Shown: in pieces, positions 43,392-52,928 of the stretch
Numbering within the stretch: the first letter of the stretch is position 1
How the letters are laid out: each line of letters begins with the position of its first letter
Source: Comamonas sp. SCN 67-35
GTDB taxonomy: Bacteria > Pseudomonadota > Gammaproteobacteria > Burkholderiales > Burkholderiaceae_C
Reading direction: 5' to 3'
Length of the DNA stretch: 64,000 bases
NCBI GenBank assembly: GCA_001725255.1
Contig: MEFV01000009.1
Coordinates: 1 to 64,000 of the forward strand
The notes under the pieces: generated by a model
Databases searched by the model: none
The model's input: only the letters and a program-made list of their open reading frames with translations
What the model was told of the DNA's origin: nothing
Made by a program: the position numbers and the translations under genes

Positions 43392-44930
43392 TCACAGGGG
43401 AAATTCCCGACCCCAAGCCACATGATTGCGCAAATCCCTCTTGAGTACCTTGCCCGCAGCCGACCGTGGCAACGGTGAAGACGAGAAGCTGACGAACTGC
43501 GGCACCTTGTAACGCGCCAATCGGCTCCTGCAGTGAGCCACGATGGCCTCAGGTGAAATCTCCTTCTCGCCCGTGTGCACGACCACGCCCACCTTCTCGC
43601 CGAGGACATCATCCGCCACTGCCAGGACAGCCGCTTCCAGCACCTCGGGCATGGCAAGCACCGCAGCCTCCACTTCCACGCTGGAGATGTTTTCCCCACC
43701 GCGGATGATGATGTCCTTCTTGCGATCCACCAGAAACAGCCGCCCATGGTCATCGACGCGAACAATGTCGCCGGTGTAGTACCAACCGCCCCTGAAGCTG
43801 CGCGCCGTCTCCTCCGGCTTGTTCCAATACCCCGCCGTCACATTGCCGCCGCGCGCGACCAGTTCGCCGACGTTCGGATCGTCGTCGAGCGCGACGATGC
43901 CCAGATCCACCGTCGGCACCGCATAGCCCACCGAATCGGCGAACTCCAGCGTGTCCTCGTCGGGCAGCGCGGCAATGATGGATGTGGTTTCGGTCATGCC
44001 AAAACCATTGGCCATCCGGGCGTGGGCAAAGGCCTGCTTGAGCTCGCGCACCAGCGTGGGCGCGATCGGCGCGCCGCCATAGGCCACCCAGCGCACACGC
44101 GTGCGATCAATGGCCTGAAACTGCGGCATTCTGAGGACCAGCGCATAGATCGTCGGCACGGTGATGATGAAGTTGATGCCCTCCTCGACGATGGCCGAAA
44201 CGAATTTCTCCCTGTCGAACTGGGGCATGATCACCGCGGTGCCACCGAGGAAGGCCACCACCATCATCTGCGTGTTGCAACCCGTCACGTGAAACAGCGG
44301 CACCGAGATCAACGTGCGGATGTCCGACGCAGACGGCGCGCTGATCCTGAGCGCATCGATGATGTTGCGCGAGCTCGTCAGCAGGTTTTCGTGGGTGAAG
44401 GGAACGCCCTTGGCGTTTCCCGTGGTGCCCGAGGTATAGAAGATCGTGACCACCGAGGTCGCCGAAACGTCTGGCGCAAGATAAGGTGCGCCCTTGGGGC
44501 ACTCGTGGTCCGGCCCGAGCTCGCGAACGACACCCGCGTCCTGGCGGACATAAGCCACCTCCTCGGCGGTGAGCCGCGTGTTCACCGCCACGGAAATGCC
44601 TCCGGCCATCATGACGGCCCAATAGGCCAGCACCCACTGCACGCCCGCCGGATGGGTGATGGCCACGCGTTCACCGTGCTTGAGGCCGCTGGCGCGCAGC
44701 CCACCGGCCATTTCGGCGCAGCGATCCCAGAGCTGCCGATAGGAAAGCCGCTCGCCGCCGAGCTCCACCACGGCCTCGGCATCTGGCATGCGCTGCACAT
44801 GCCCCTGCAGCATGGCCAGCAGAGAAGCCGGTAGGTCGGTGTAATGTGCCGTGCCATCCGCGGCAATTTCCACCCCCCGGCGAACGAAGGGATTTCGCTC
44901 GCGGCCGATCATGCGAATCTGCGATGTCAT
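43392..44930 (-). CDS. acyl-CoA synthetase / AMP-dependent ligase
   Basis: 512 aa; AGGAAA lies seven bases before the ATG. ANL superfamily enzyme activating a carboxylic acid to acyl-AMP then acyl-CoA. Motifs: VTIFYTSGTTGNAKGVPF (A3, ~165), GFGMTETTS (A5, ~310), GWYYTGDIVRVDDHGRLF (A7, ~390), DRKKDIIIRGGENIS (A8) and PRSAAGKVLKRDL with the C-terminal catalytic Lys (~500). Slightly short for the family, with a compact segment around 130-155. Third gene of the GST/acyl-CoA-dehydrogenase/ligase operon on the minus strand. Substrate unknown. Confidence 0.9.
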   Translation of the reverse strand: MTSQIRMIGRERNPFVRRGVEIAADGTAHYTDLPASLLAMLQGHVQRMPDAEAVVELGGERLSYRQLWDRCAEMAGGLRASGLKHGERVAITHPAGVQWVLAYWAVMMAGGISVAVNTRLTAEEVAYVRQDAGVVRELGPDHECPKGAPYLAPDVSATSVVTIFYTSGTTGNAKGVPFTHENLLTSSRNIIDALRISAPSASDIRTLISVPLFHVTGCNTQMMVVAFLGGTAVIMPQFDREKFVSAIVEEGINFIITVPTIYALVLRMPQFQAIDRTRVRWVAYGGAPIAPTLVRELKQAFAHARMANGFGMTETTSIIAALPDEDTLEFADSVGYAVPTVDLGIVALDDDPNVGELVARGGNVTAGYWNKPEETARSFRGGWYYTGDIVRVDDHGRLFLVDRKKDIIIRGGENISSVEVEAAVLAMPEVLEAAVLAVADDVLGEKVGVVVHTGEKEISPEAIVAHCRSRLARYKVPQFVSFSSSPLPRSAAGKVLKRDLRNHVAWGREFPL

Positions 44931-44999
44931 GTTCCGTTTCCTGGTTGAGGCAGCTTCTGGTGCTGCCCGATGTTCACAAAGCCGGCGTCCGTCGGCGAT

Positions 45000-46187
45000 T
45001 CAATAAAAGGCTTGCAGTCCCGTCTGGGAACGCCCCAGCACCAGCGAGTGGATGTCGTGCGTGCCCTCGTAAGTGGAATCCGCTTCGAGATTCATCACGT
45101 GGTGCATGATGCCGTAGCTCGCGCGCAGGCCGTTGCCGCCATGCATGTCCCTGGCCATGCGCGCGATCTGCAGCGCCTTCTCGCAGCTGTTGCGCTTGAT
45201 GAGGCTGATCATCTCCGCGCTGCCGCGCCCCTCATCCAACAGGCGCCCCACGCGCAGGCAGCCCTGCAGGCCCAGCGCAATCTCGCTCTGCATGGTCGCA
45301 AGCTTGCCTTGGGCCAACTGCGTCTGCGCCAGCGGACGGCCAAAGGGCTTGCGCTCCATCGCGTAGTCACGCGCACGCATCCAGCAATCCTCCGCCGCGC
45401 CGAGTGCCCCCCAGGCGATGCCATAGCGCGCGCTGGACAGCGTGGCAAGCGGCCCTGTCAAACCCGTGGCCTCGGGCAGCAAGTGGTCTTCGGGCACGAA
45501 GACGTCGGTCAGCATCACCTCACCGGTCGAGCTGTTGGGCAGCCCCACCTTGTCAGCGATCCTGCGTACCTCCAAGCCCTGCGCACCCTTGGCCAGGATG
45601 AAGCCGCGCACCGCCGCAGGCCCGTTTCCGGCACCCTGCAGCTTGGCCCAGATGATGAAGAGATCGGCCACGGGTGAGAACGAAATCCACATCTTGTGCC
45701 CGTTCAGCCGATAGCCTCCGGGAATCTCTCGCGCACTCGTCTCCATCGCGGCCGGGTTGGAGCCATGCTCGGGTTCGGTCATGCCAAAGCAGCCGATCAA
45801 CTCGCCCGTCGCCAGCTTCGGAAGGTAGGCGCTCTTTTGCGCCGGGCTGCCAAAGTGAAAGATCGAATTCATGACGAGCGAACCCTGCACGCTCAGAATT
45901 CCGCGGTAGCCCGCATCCACACGCTCGAGCTCGCGAGTGGCAATGCCATAGGACACGTGGCTCGCACCCGCGCCCCCGTAGCCATCGATCGTGCTGCCAA
46001 GCAGCCCGAGCCGTCCCAGCTCGCGGATGATGCCGGGGTCATAACCCGTGCGGTGCACCTCCTGCAAGTGCCCGCGCAGGTGCGTCTCGCAGAACTTGCG
46101 CAGTTCTGCCTGGGCGATGCGCTCCTCCTGCGTGAGCTGCTCCGTGAAATGGAAGGGATCCTTCCAGTCAAAATTCGAGGTCGTCAT
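45000..46187 (-). CDS. acyl-CoA dehydrogenase of the glutaryl-CoA dehydrogenase subfamily
   Basis: 395 aa from MTTSNFDWKDPFHF; the longer frame to 46268 overlaps the GST gene. Flavoprotein that oxidises and, in true GcdH, decarboxylates glutaryl-CoA to crotonyl-CoA. GcdH hallmarks: ELERVDAGYRGILSVQ (Arg that binds the second carboxylate), GELIGCFGMTEPEHGSNPA, RYGIAWGALGAAEDC, and TYEGTHDIHSLVLGR with the catalytic Glu. It sits between a GST gene and an acyl-CoA ligase gene rather than with a CoA-transferase, so another dicarboxylic or branched substrate is possible. Confidence 0.88.
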   Translation of the reverse strand: MTTSNFDWKDPFHFTEQLTQEERIAQAELRKFCETHLRGHLQEVHRTGYDPGIIRELGRLGLLGSTIDGYGGAGASHVSYGIATRELERVDAGYRGILSVQGSLVMNSIFHFGSPAQKSAYLPKLATGELIGCFGMTEPEHGSNPAAMETSAREIPGGYRLNGHKMWISFSPVADLFIIWAKLQGAGNGPAAVRGFILAKGAQGLEVRRIADKVGLPNSSTGEVMLTDVFVPEDHLLPEATGLTGPLATLSSARYGIAWGALGAAEDCWMRARDYAMERKPFGRPLAQTQLAQGKLATMQSEIALGLQGCLRVGRLLDEGRGSAEMISLIKRNSCEKALQIARMARDMHGGNGLRASYGIMHHVMNLEADSTYEGTHDIHSLVLGRSQTGLQAFY

Positions 46188-46209
46188 TCTGGGTATGTCT
46201 CCAAAGGGT

Positions 46210-46830
46210 TCATTCGATCCCGGCGCTGTCGCGGGCAGCGATCCGGTCGCGCCACTCCTGCAGCGCATGAAACCCGGCGTCGCGCGGTCGGAAATGAACC
46301 ACGCGCGCCACCTCCAGCGCGCAGAACGCCGTGATGTCCGCTATCGTGAACCGCTCCCCCGCCACCCAGGACTGGCGCGCAAGCTGCTCATCCAGCCACG
46401 CGGCCGTTTTGAACACGATCTCCCTCTGCCCCTGCGCAAAATCGGGGTACTGTCTGCCCACCAGCGTCTCCATGTTCGGCAGGCTGTTGCGGATCCACGC
46501 AATGATCGGAGACATCCAGTAAAAATCCATGCGGCGATCGTGCATTTCGATCCACGCACGTTCCTCGGGGTCGCTGCCCATGAGATTGGGCTCGGGGAAT
46601 TTCGCCTCGATCCAGGAGCAGATGGCCCTGGATTCGCCGAGGGCCCGGCCGTCGTCAAGCTGCAGGACGGGAATTCGAGCAAAGGGACTCAGCGCCTTGA
46701 AGCTCTCCGTGCGGTGCTCGTTTTTCATCAGATCGATATTCACGATCTCGACATCCGCGATCTGCTTTTCACGGATGAACATCAGCGCCCTGCGTGGATA
46801 GGGCGCCCTGTAGGCGGTGTACAGCTTCAT
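46210..46830 (-). CDS. glutathione S-transferase family protein
   Basis: 206 aa from MKLYTAYRAPYPRRALMFIR. Thioredoxin-like N-domain (~1-78: PFARIPVLQLDDGRALGESR with the cis-Pro and Glu-Ser glutathione site) and all-helical C-domain (~88-200: WVAGERFTIADITAFCALEV). The N-terminus has Tyr/Ser residues but the catalytic one cannot be set by eye. It is the first gene of the operon leading to the GcdH-like enzyme and ligase, 22 bp before the former, so may handle an electrophilic pathway intermediate. Divergent from the IclR gene. Confidence 0.88.
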   Translation of the reverse strand: MKLYTAYRAPYPRRALMFIREKQIADVEIVNIDLMKNEHRTESFKALSPFARIPVLQLDDGRALGESRAICSWIEAKFPEPNLMGSDPEERAWIEMHDRRMDFYWMSPIIAWIRNSLPNMETLVGRQYPDFAQGQREIVFKTAAWLDEQLARQSWVAGERFTIADITAFCALEVARVVHFRPRDAGFHALQEWRDRIAARDSAGIE

Positions 46831-46936
46831 TTTTGTTCTCGAAATTCCCAGGAATTTCCAGGCCCGGATTGCCCGTGGCCCATTCGGCATTGAAGCTGGC
46901 AGTCTTGCAGTGCCTGGCAGGTGTGACAAGCCTACA

Positions 46937-46953
46937 ATTTCGATATCCGAAAT
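46937..46953. promoter_or_regulatory. inverted repeat, probable IclR operator
   Basis: ATTTCG (46937-46942) and CGAAAT (46948-46953) form a perfect inverted repeat with a 5-bp ATATC spacer. It ends one base before the IclR start codon and lies ~107 bp upstream of the GST start. A short palindrome in this position suits autorepression and control of the divergent operon by the IclR protein. Confidence 0.65.
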
Positions 46954-46954
46954 C

Positions 46955-47782
46955 ATGCAAGCCCCGCCCACTTCGCCCTCCACCCGAGCACAGACCCGGC
47001 TGTCGGGACGTTACGTGCGCGCTACCAGCGGCAGCCAGTCGCTTGAACGCGGACTGGCGCTGCTGCGTGCCTTCAAGTCCGGAACCAGCGTGCTGACCAA
47101 TGCGGAACTGGCCAGCCGCGCGCGTCTGCCACGGCCCACCGTCAGCCGACTGACACGCTCACTCGTGGAGAGCGACTTTCTCGTCTACGACCACGCCCAA
47201 CGCGGATATCGGCTTGCGCCGGTGTGCCTGAGCCTGGGCCTGAATTTCCGCTCGGCATGCACCGAGCTCGATCTGGCGCTGCCGCTGATGCGCGAAACCG
47301 CCGAGGCATTCAAGGTGAACGTGGGTCTGGCCGCGCTGGACGGAACTGAAATGGTCTACCTCGATTCGGTGCGCATGGGGCGCACCGGCATTCCCAGGCG
47401 TGTACTGCCCGGTACCCGGCTCCCGCTGACGCGCTCGGCGCTCGGCTGCGCTTATCTGGCTGCCGTGCCCGCCGTCGAACGCCAGGCTCTGATGAACTCG
47501 TTGACCGACGGGCACGGCACTGGCGACTTGCATGACCTGGCCGCCCAGGTGGAGCACGCTTGCAGACACGTCGAGGCCGTCGGCTACTGCTGGACCCAAT
47601 GGCTGCCGCGCATCGTCTCCATTGCCACCCCCATCGCAAGTGGCCTGGGAGAGCACTACGCCCTGAACATCAGCGCCGCCGTCGGCGACACGCCCGACCC
47701 CGCCGTGATCGAAGCGCACGGGCAAGCCCTCCTCACGCTCAAGCGCCGGGTATCGGATGCCTGGGCCCGAAACAGCGCATGA
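46955..47782 (+). CDS. IclR-family transcriptional regulator
   Basis: 275 aa from MQAPPTSPSTRAQTRLSGRY. N-terminal winged HTH (~25-90: SQSLERGLALLRAFKSGTSV, TNAELASRARLPRPTVSRLT) and IclR effector domain (~105-270: GTEMVYLDSVRMGR, LPLTRSALGCAYLAA). Expected to control the divergent GST/GcdH-like/ligase operon and itself through the inverted repeat at its start. Aromatic-acid or short-chain acyl compounds are common effectors in this family. Confidence 0.9.
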   Translation: MQAPPTSPSTRAQTRLSGRYVRATSGSQSLERGLALLRAFKSGTSVLTNAELASRARLPRPTVSRLTRSLVESDFLVYDHAQRGYRLAPVCLSLGLNFRSACTELDLALPLMRETAEAFKVNVGLAALDGTEMVYLDSVRMGRTGIPRRVLPGTRLPLTRSALGCAYLAAVPAVERQALMNSLTDGHGTGDLHDLAAQVEHACRHVEAVGYCWTQWLPRIVSIATPIASGLGEHYALNISAAVGDTPDPAVIEAHGQALLTLKRRVSDAWARNSA

Positions 47783-47818
47783 ACCTCGCGCCTCCCAGCG
47801 CATAACTGGCGCGGCGCA

Positions 47819-47850
47819 CAAAAAAGGCCGAAGAAAACTCCGGCCCTTTC
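47819..47850 (-). terminator. terminator after the thiolase gene
   Basis: GGCCG and CGGCC (within 47826-47845) with flanking A and T runs. On the minus strand the stem is followed by TTTTTT. A second hairpin GGCTGCC-CC-GGCAGCC (47855-47870) lies between it and the thiolase stop. It separates the convergent thiolase and IclR genes. Confidence 0.65.
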
Positions 47851-47870
47851 AAACGGCTGCCCCGGCAGCC

Positions 47871-49046
47871 TTACAGCACCTCGAACACCCCGGCCGCGCC
47901 CATGCCGCCGCCGATGCACATGGTCACGCACACGCGCTTGGCCCCGCGGCGCTTGCCTTCGATGAGGGCATGGCCCGTCAGGCGCTGGCCGGTCACGCCA
48001 TAGGGGTGGCCCACGGCGATCGCACCGCCGTTGACGTTCAGGCGATCGGCCGGGATGCCCAGCCTGTCGCGGCAATAGATGACCTGCACGGCGAAGGCCT
48101 CGTTGAGCTCCCACAGGTCGATGTCCTGGACCGAGAGGCCCAGCTTCTTGAGCACCTTGGGCACGGCGAACACCGGGCCTATGCCCATTTCGTCGGGCTC
48201 GCAGCCGGCCACGGCAAAGCCGAGGAAGCGCCCGAGGGGTTTGAGACCCTTGCGGCTCGCGTAGTCCTCACTCACCACCACGCAGGCGCCTGCGCCGTCG
48301 GAATACTGGCTGGCATTGCCTGCCGCCACCAGGCCGCCGGGCAGCGCCGGCTTGATACCGCTGATGCTCTCCACGGTGGTGCCTTCGCGCAACCCTTCAT
48401 CCTTGCTGACGGTGACCTGTTTCGTGATGAGGCCGAGCTGCTTGTCCGCAATACCCGCGGTGACGGTGATGGGCGCGATCTCGGCGGTGAACAGGCCTGC
48501 CGCCTGCGCCGCGCAGGCCTTCTGCTGGCTGGCCGCGCCGTATTCATCCATGGCCTCGCGGCCGATGTGATAGCGCTGGGCGACCTGTTCGGCCGTCTGC
48601 AGCATGCCCCAGTAGATCTCGGGCTTCTTCTTCTGCAGGGCGGGGTCGAAGATCATGTGCATGTTCATCTCCTGCTGCACGCAGGAGATGCTCTCCACGC
48701 CGCCGGCCACGTACACGTCGCCCTCGCCCGCGATGATGCGCTGGCTGGCGATGGCGATGGTCTGCAGGCCCGAGGAGCAGAAGCGGTTCACGGTCATGCC
48801 GGCGGTCGTGACGGGCAGATCGGCCATGAGCGCGATCTGGCGCGCGATGTTCATGCCGGTCGCGCCCTCGGGGTTGGCGCAGCCCATGATGACGTCTTCG
48901 ACCTCGGCACCTTCGATGCCGGCGCGCTCGACGGCGGCGCGCACCACGTGGCCACCCAGCGTGGCGCCATGGGTCATGTTGAACGAGCCCTTCCAGCTCT
49001 TGGCGAGCGGCGTGCGGGCAGTGGAAACGATTACTGCGGATGTCAT
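47871..49046 (-). CDS. thiolase (acetyl-CoA acyltransferase)
   Basis: 391 aa, typical thiolase length. Cleaves 3-ketoacyl-CoA with CoA to give acetyl-CoA. Active sites: nucleophile Cys in [16 protein letters not shown] (~90), His in [17 protein letters not shown] (~348), second Cys in [15 protein letters not shown] (~378). Second gene of the operon with the FadJ-like fusion, 45 bp after it. Resembles FadA-type rather than PhaA-type by eye; chain-length preference is unproven. Confidence 0.93.
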   Translation of the reverse strand: MTSAVIVSTARTPLAKSWKGSFNMTHGATLGGHVVRAAVERAGIEGAEVEDVIMGCANPEGATGMNIARQIALMADLPVTTAGMTVNRFCSSGLQTIAIASQRIIAGEGDVYVAGGVESISCVQQEMNMHMIFDPALQKKKPEIYWGMLQTAEQVAQRYHIGREAMDEYGAASQQKACAAQAAGLFTAEIAPITVTAGIADKQLGLITKQVTVSKDEGLREGTTVESISGIKPALPGGLVAAGNASQYSDGAGACVVVSEDYASRKGLKPLGRFLGFAVAGCEPDEMGIGPVFAVPKVLKKLGLSVQDIDLWELNEAFAVQVIYCRDRLGIPADRLNVNGGAIAVGHPYGVTGQRLTGHALIEGKRRGAKRVCVTMCIGGGMGAAGVFEVL

Positions 49047-49091
49047 TGCGATGGTCCTTGTGTCTTCGGTTGCGTTCGGTCGCTTTCGGAT

Positions 49092-51191
49092 TCAAGCAAA
49101 GCGCTTGCCTTGAGCCACCAGGCGCGCCAGCAGGGGCGCGGGCTGCCAGAACGCAGCGTCGTCGAGCGGGTTTTGCGCAAAGCGCTTCATCGTGGCTACC
49201 ACGTTGAACAGGCCGAACTCATTGGCGTAGTTCAGCGGGCCGCCGCGAAACACCGGGAAGCCGTAGCCGAAGATGTAGACCACGTCGATGTCGCTCGCCT
49301 TGTTGGCAATGCCTTCTTCCAGGATGTGCGCGGCCTCGTTGACCAGCGAGAACACCAGGCGCTGCACGATTTCGTCGTCCGTCACCTTGCGCGGCGTGAT
49401 GCCCTGGCTCTTGCGGTAGTCCTCGATCATGGCCACGACCCCTGCGTTCGGGATGGCGTCGCGCTTGCCCGGAACGTAGTCGTACCAGCCCTTGCCCACC
49501 TTCTGCCCGAAGCGGCCCTGCTCGCACAGCAGGTCCGCGGTCTTGCTGTACTTCATGCCGGGATGCTCGACGGCGCGGCGCTTGCGGATCGCCCAGCCGA
49601 TGTCGTTGCCCGCGAGGTCGCTCATGCGAAACGGCCCCATGGCAAAGCCGAACTTCTCGATCGCCTTGTCCACCTGGGCCGGCGTGCAGCCTTCATCGAT
49701 CAGGAAGCCCGCCTGGCGCACGTACTGTTCGATCATGCGGTTGCCGATGAAGCCATCGCACACGCCCGCCACCACGGCGGTCTTGCGGATCTTCTTGGCC
49801 ACGGCCATGACGGTGGCGAGCACGTCCTTGGCGGTCTTCTCGCCGCGCACCACCTCCAGCAGCTTCATGACATTGGCCGGGCTGAAGAAGTGCATGCCCA
49901 CCACGTCCTGCGGCCGCTTGGTGAACGCGGCGATCCTGTTGACGTCCAACGTCGAGGTGTTGCTCGCCAGAATCGCGCCGGGCTTGACCACGGCGTCGAG
50001 CTGCCTGAACACCTGCTCCTTCACGCCGATATCCTCGAACACCGCCTCGATGACGAGGTCGGCGTCCTTGAGGTCGTCGTAGCTCAGCGTGGTCGTGAGC
50101 AGGGCCATGCGCTGCTCGTACTTGTCCTGCTTGAGCTTGCCCTTCTTGACCTGCGCCTCGTAGTTCTTGCGCATCACGCCCACGCCGCGCTCGATGGCCT
50201 CGGGCTTCATCTCCAGCATGGTCACGGGGATGCCCGCGTTGAGGAAATTCATCGCAATGCCGCCACCCATGGTGCCCGCGCCGATCACAGCCACCTTCTT
50301 CACCTCGCGCAGCGGGGTGTCAGAAGACACGTCTGGAATCTTGCTGGCGGCGCGCTCGGCAAAGAACAGGTGGCGCAATGCGCGCGATTCGGCCGACCAC
50401 ATCAACTGCGTGAACAGTTCACGCTCGGCCAGCAGTCCGTCGGCAAATTTCTTCTTCGTCGCCGCCTCGACCGCGTCCACGCACTTGGCGGGTGCCGGGA
50501 AGTTCTTCGCCATGCCCCTGACCATGTTGCGCGCAAACTGGAAGTAGGCATCGCCCTGCGGGTGCTTGCACGGCAGGTTGCGCACCAGCGGCAGCGGGCG
50601 CGCATCGGCGATGCCACGCGCAAACGCCAGCGCCTCGTCCATCAGCGATTCGGCGGAGGCGGTGAGCTTGTCAAACAGCTTTTGCCCCGGCACGCCCGCG
50701 ATGAATTCGCTCTTGACCGGCTCACCGCTCACGATCATGTTGAGCGCCGCTTCCACGCCGATCACTCGCGGCAGGCGCTGCGTGCCACCCGCGCCGGGCA
50801 GCAGGCCGAGTTTGACCTCGGGCAGGGCCACATTGCAGCCAGGCGCCACCACGCGGTAGTGGCAGGCGAGCGAAAGCTCCAGGCCACCGCCCATGCAGAC
50901 GCTGTGAATGGCCGCCACCACCGGCTTGGCGCATTGCTCCACCAGAGAGATGACTGTGTGCAGGTTGGGCTCGGCAAAGGCTTTTTCGGTGCCGAATTCG
51001 GTGATGTCCGCGCCACCCGAAAAGGCCTTGCCCGCCCCCGTGATGACGATGGCCTTGACGGCAGCGTCCTGCTGGGCCTTGTCCAGCCCCGCCGCCAGCG
51101 CCTGGCGGGTGGCCAGACCCAGCCCGTTCACGGGCGGATTGTTGAGTGTGATCACGGCCACATCGCCGTGCACCTGATAGCTTGCCGTCAT
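49092..51191 (-). CDS. enoyl-CoA hydratase / 3-hydroxyacyl-CoA dehydrogenase fusion
   Basis: 699 aa, length of FadJ/FadB-like multifunctional enzymes. Crotonase domain (~1-190): [20 protein letters not shown] (first catalytic Glu) and [18 protein letters not shown] (second). Dehydrogenase NAD-binding site [19 protein letters not shown] at ~303, catalytic His in [13 protein letters not shown], and two C-terminal helical domains (~485-690). Converts enoyl-CoA to 3-ketoacyl-CoA, handing it to the downstream thiolase. A TetR-type palindrome lies 32 bp upstream of the start. Confidence 0.93.
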   Translation of the reverse strand: MTASYQVHGDVAVITLNNPPVNGLGLATRQALAAGLDKAQQDAAVKAIVITGAGKAFSGGADITEFGTEKAFAEPNLHTVISLVEQCAKPVVAAIHSVCMGGGLELSLACHYRVVAPGCNVALPEVKLGLLPGAGGTQRLPRVIGVEAALNMIVSGEPVKSEFIAGVPGQKLFDKLTASAESLMDEALAFARGIADARPLPLVRNLPCKHPQGDAYFQFARNMVRGMAKNFPAPAKCVDAVEAATKKKFADGLLAERELFTQLMWSAESRALRHLFFAERAASKIPDVSSDTPLREVKKVAVIGAGTMGGGIAMNFLNAGIPVTMLEMKPEAIERGVGVMRKNYEAQVKKGKLKQDKYEQRMALLTTTLSYDDLKDADLVIEAVFEDIGVKEQVFRQLDAVVKPGAILASNTSTLDVNRIAAFTKRPQDVVGMHFFSPANVMKLLEVVRGEKTAKDVLATVMAVAKKIRKTAVVAGVCDGFIGNRMIEQYVRQAGFLIDEGCTPAQVDKAIEKFGFAMGPFRMSDLAGNDIGWAIRKRRAVEHPGMKYSKTADLLCEQGRFGQKVGKGWYDYVPGKRDAIPNAGVVAMIEDYRKSQGITPRKVTDDEIVQRLVFSLVNEAAHILEEGIANKASDIDVVYIFGYGFPVFRGGPLNYANEFGLFNVVATMKRFAQNPLDDAAFWQPAPLLARLVAQGKRFA

Positions 51192-51222
51192 GCTGTCTTC
51201 CTTGTCAAAACGAAAAACGCCA

Positions 51223-51244
51223 AAAAAGTACGATCGTGCTTTTT
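51223..51244. promoter_or_regulatory. 22-bp palindrome upstream of the beta-oxidation operon
   Basis: AAAAAG-TACGATCGTG-CTTTTT is a palindrome broken only by one T/G pair, centred on ACGATCGT. It lies 32 bp upstream of the FadJ-like start, where a repressor would block transcription. Its form suits a TetR-type fatty-acid regulator, which one is unknown; the TetR in this window has a different palindrome. It opens the 306-bp gene-free stretch 51192-51497, which otherwise holds the glnA control region. Confidence 0.6.
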
Positions 51245-51362
51245 GTGAAGTCTAAGCGCCGTTCACGGCGCAGTTTGTCCCGAGAGAGACAAAACCGCAA
51301 ATGCAGCCAGCGATGGCCGATCTGGGCAAAGATGCACTCACCTTGGGCGTACGGACCACAAA

Positions 51363-51401
51363 TGCACCATACAGGTGCATGCGATGTGCAACTCTGGTGC
51401 A
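51363..51401 (+). promoter_or_regulatory. two NtrC binding sites upstream of glnA
   Basis: Site 1, TGCACC-ATACA-GGTGCA (51363-51379), is a perfect match to the NtrC dyad. Site 2, TGTGCA-ACTCT-GGTGCA (51385-51401), keeps the right half. They are 22 bp apart, two helical turns, and lie 42-80 bp upstream of the sigma-54 promoter, usual for cooperative NtrC activation. A weaker TGCACT-CACCT-TGGGCG occurs at 51333-51349. Confidence 0.85.
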
Positions 51402-51442
51402 ATCACCTGCAAAAGACACTCTTGTCGTCAGGGGCGGCAACC

Positions 51443-51458
51443 TGGCACGGCTCATGCT
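51443..51458 (+). promoter_or_regulatory. sigma-54 promoter of glnA
   Basis: TGGCACGGCTCATGCT has the -24 GG (51444-51445) and -12 GC (51456-51457) with the required 10-bp spacing and near-consensus flanks. It lies 40 bp before the glnA ATG. With the NtrC sites it predicts induction of glnA and following genes under nitrogen limitation. Confidence 0.88.
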
Positions 51459-51497
51459 GTACAGAGTCCATACCCCTACCCTGGATGGAGCACTCAG

Positions 51498-52913
51498 ATG
51501 GCAAAAACCGTTTCCGACGTCATGAAGATGATGACCGACAAGGCCGTGCAGTTCGTGGATCTGCGCTTCACGGACACCCGTGGCAAGGAGCAGCACGTCA
51601 CCGTGCCGGTGTCCGCGTTCGATGAAGGCAAGTTCAGCGCGGGGCACGCGTTCGACGGCTCGTCGATTGCCGGATGGAAAGGCATCGAAGCCTCGGACAT
51701 GATTCTCATGCCCGATCCGAACACCGCCAACATCGACCCGTTCTTCCAGGAGCCCACGCTGATCCTGAACTGCGACGTGCACGACCCGAGCGACGGCCGG
51801 CCCTACGACCGCGACCCGCGCTCGCTCGCGCACCGCGCCGAGGCCTACCTCAAGAGCAGCGGCATCGGCGACACCGCCTACTTCGGCCCCGAGCCCGAGT
51901 TCTTCGTCTTCGACAGCGTGCGCTGGCACGCCGACATGTCCGGCTGCTTCCTGCAGATAGAGTCCGAAGAAGCCGCCTGGAACACCGGCACCGAATACGC
52001 TCACGGCAACTCGGGCCACCGCCCCGCCGTCAAGGGCGGCTACTTTCCGGTGCCACCGGTGGACAGCCTGCACGACATGCGCTCCGAGATGTGCCTGACG
52101 CTGGAGGCGCTGGGCATCCCCGTCGAGGTGCACCACCACGAAGTGGCCACCGCCGGCCAGCTGGAACTGGGCACAAAATTCAGCACCCTGGTGCAGCGCG
52201 CCGACTGGCTGCAACTGCAGAAATACGTGATCCACAACGTGGCGCACCGCCACGGCAAGACCGCCACCTTCATGCCTAAGCCCATCGTGGGCGACAACGG
52301 CTCGGGCATGCATGTGCACCAGTCGGTCTGGAAGGACGGCAAGAACCTGTTCGCGGGCGACGGCTACGCGGGCCTGAGCGAATTTGCGCTGTTCTACATC
52401 GGTGGCATCATCAAGCATGCGCGCGCGCTCAATGCCATCACCAACCCCGGCACCAACAGCTACAAGCGCCTGGTGCCGCACTACGAGGCACCGGTCAAGC
52501 TGGCCTACAGCGCGCGCAACCGCTCGGCCTCGATCCGCATTCCCTATGTCGCCAACCCGGTGGGGCGGCGCGTCGAGGTGCGCTTTCCGGACCCGCTGGC
52601 CAACCCCTACCTGGCGTTTGCCGCGCTGCTCATGGCAGGACTCGATGGCGTGGAAAACCGCATCCACCCCGGCGAAGCCATGGACAAGGACCTCTACCAC
52701 CTGCCCCCGGAAGAAGATGCCAAGGTGCCTACCGTGTGCCACAGCCTCGACCAGGCGCTCGGCTATCTCGACCAGGACCGCGGCTTCCTGACCCGCGGCG
52801 GCGTGTTCTCGGACGCGATGATCGATGCCTACCTGGAACTGAAGATGGCCGAAGTCACGCGCCTGCGCCTGACCACCCATCCCATCGAATTCGACATGTA
52901 CTACAGCATGTGA
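51498..52913 (+). CDS. glnA: glutamine synthetase type I
   Basis: 471 aa; TGGAG lies 7 bp before the ATG. Dodecameric enzyme making glutamine from glutamate, ammonia and ATP. Signatures: [19 protein letters not shown] (~55), [10 protein letters not shown] (~131), [15 protein letters not shown] (~269) and [10 protein letters not shown] with Tyr400 as the adenylylation site. Transcribed from the sigma-54/NtrC promoter. It is followed at 15 bp by dapF, then ntrB and ntrC, apparently one operon. Confidence 0.97.
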   Translation: MAKTVSDVMKMMTDKAVQFVDLRFTDTRGKEQHVTVPVSAFDEGKFSAGHAFDGSSIAGWKGIEASDMILMPDPNTANIDPFFQEPTLILNCDVHDPSDGRPYDRDPRSLAHRAEAYLKSSGIGDTAYFGPEPEFFVFDSVRWHADMSGCFLQIESEEAAWNTGTEYAHGNSGHRPAVKGGYFPVPPVDSLHDMRSEMCLTLEALGIPVEVHHHEVATAGQLELGTKFSTLVQRADWLQLQKYVIHNVAHRHGKTATFMPKPIVGDNGSGMHVHQSVWKDGKNLFAGDGYAGLSEFALFYIGGIIKHARALNAITNPGTNSYKRLVPHYEAPVKLAYSARNRSASIRIPYVANPVGRRVEVRFPDPLANPYLAFAALLMAGLDGVENRIHPGEAMDKDLYHLPPEEDAKVPTVCHSLDQALGYLDQDRGFLTRGGVFSDAMIDAYLELKMAEVTRLRLTTHPIEFDMYYSM

Positions 52914-52928
52914 GCTTCAAGAGGCGCC

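Noticed and set aside
47757-51248. 1163-codon plus-strand frame opposite the thiolase and FadJ-like genes
   Set aside because: Shadow frame; both opposite genes have complete catalytic motifs.
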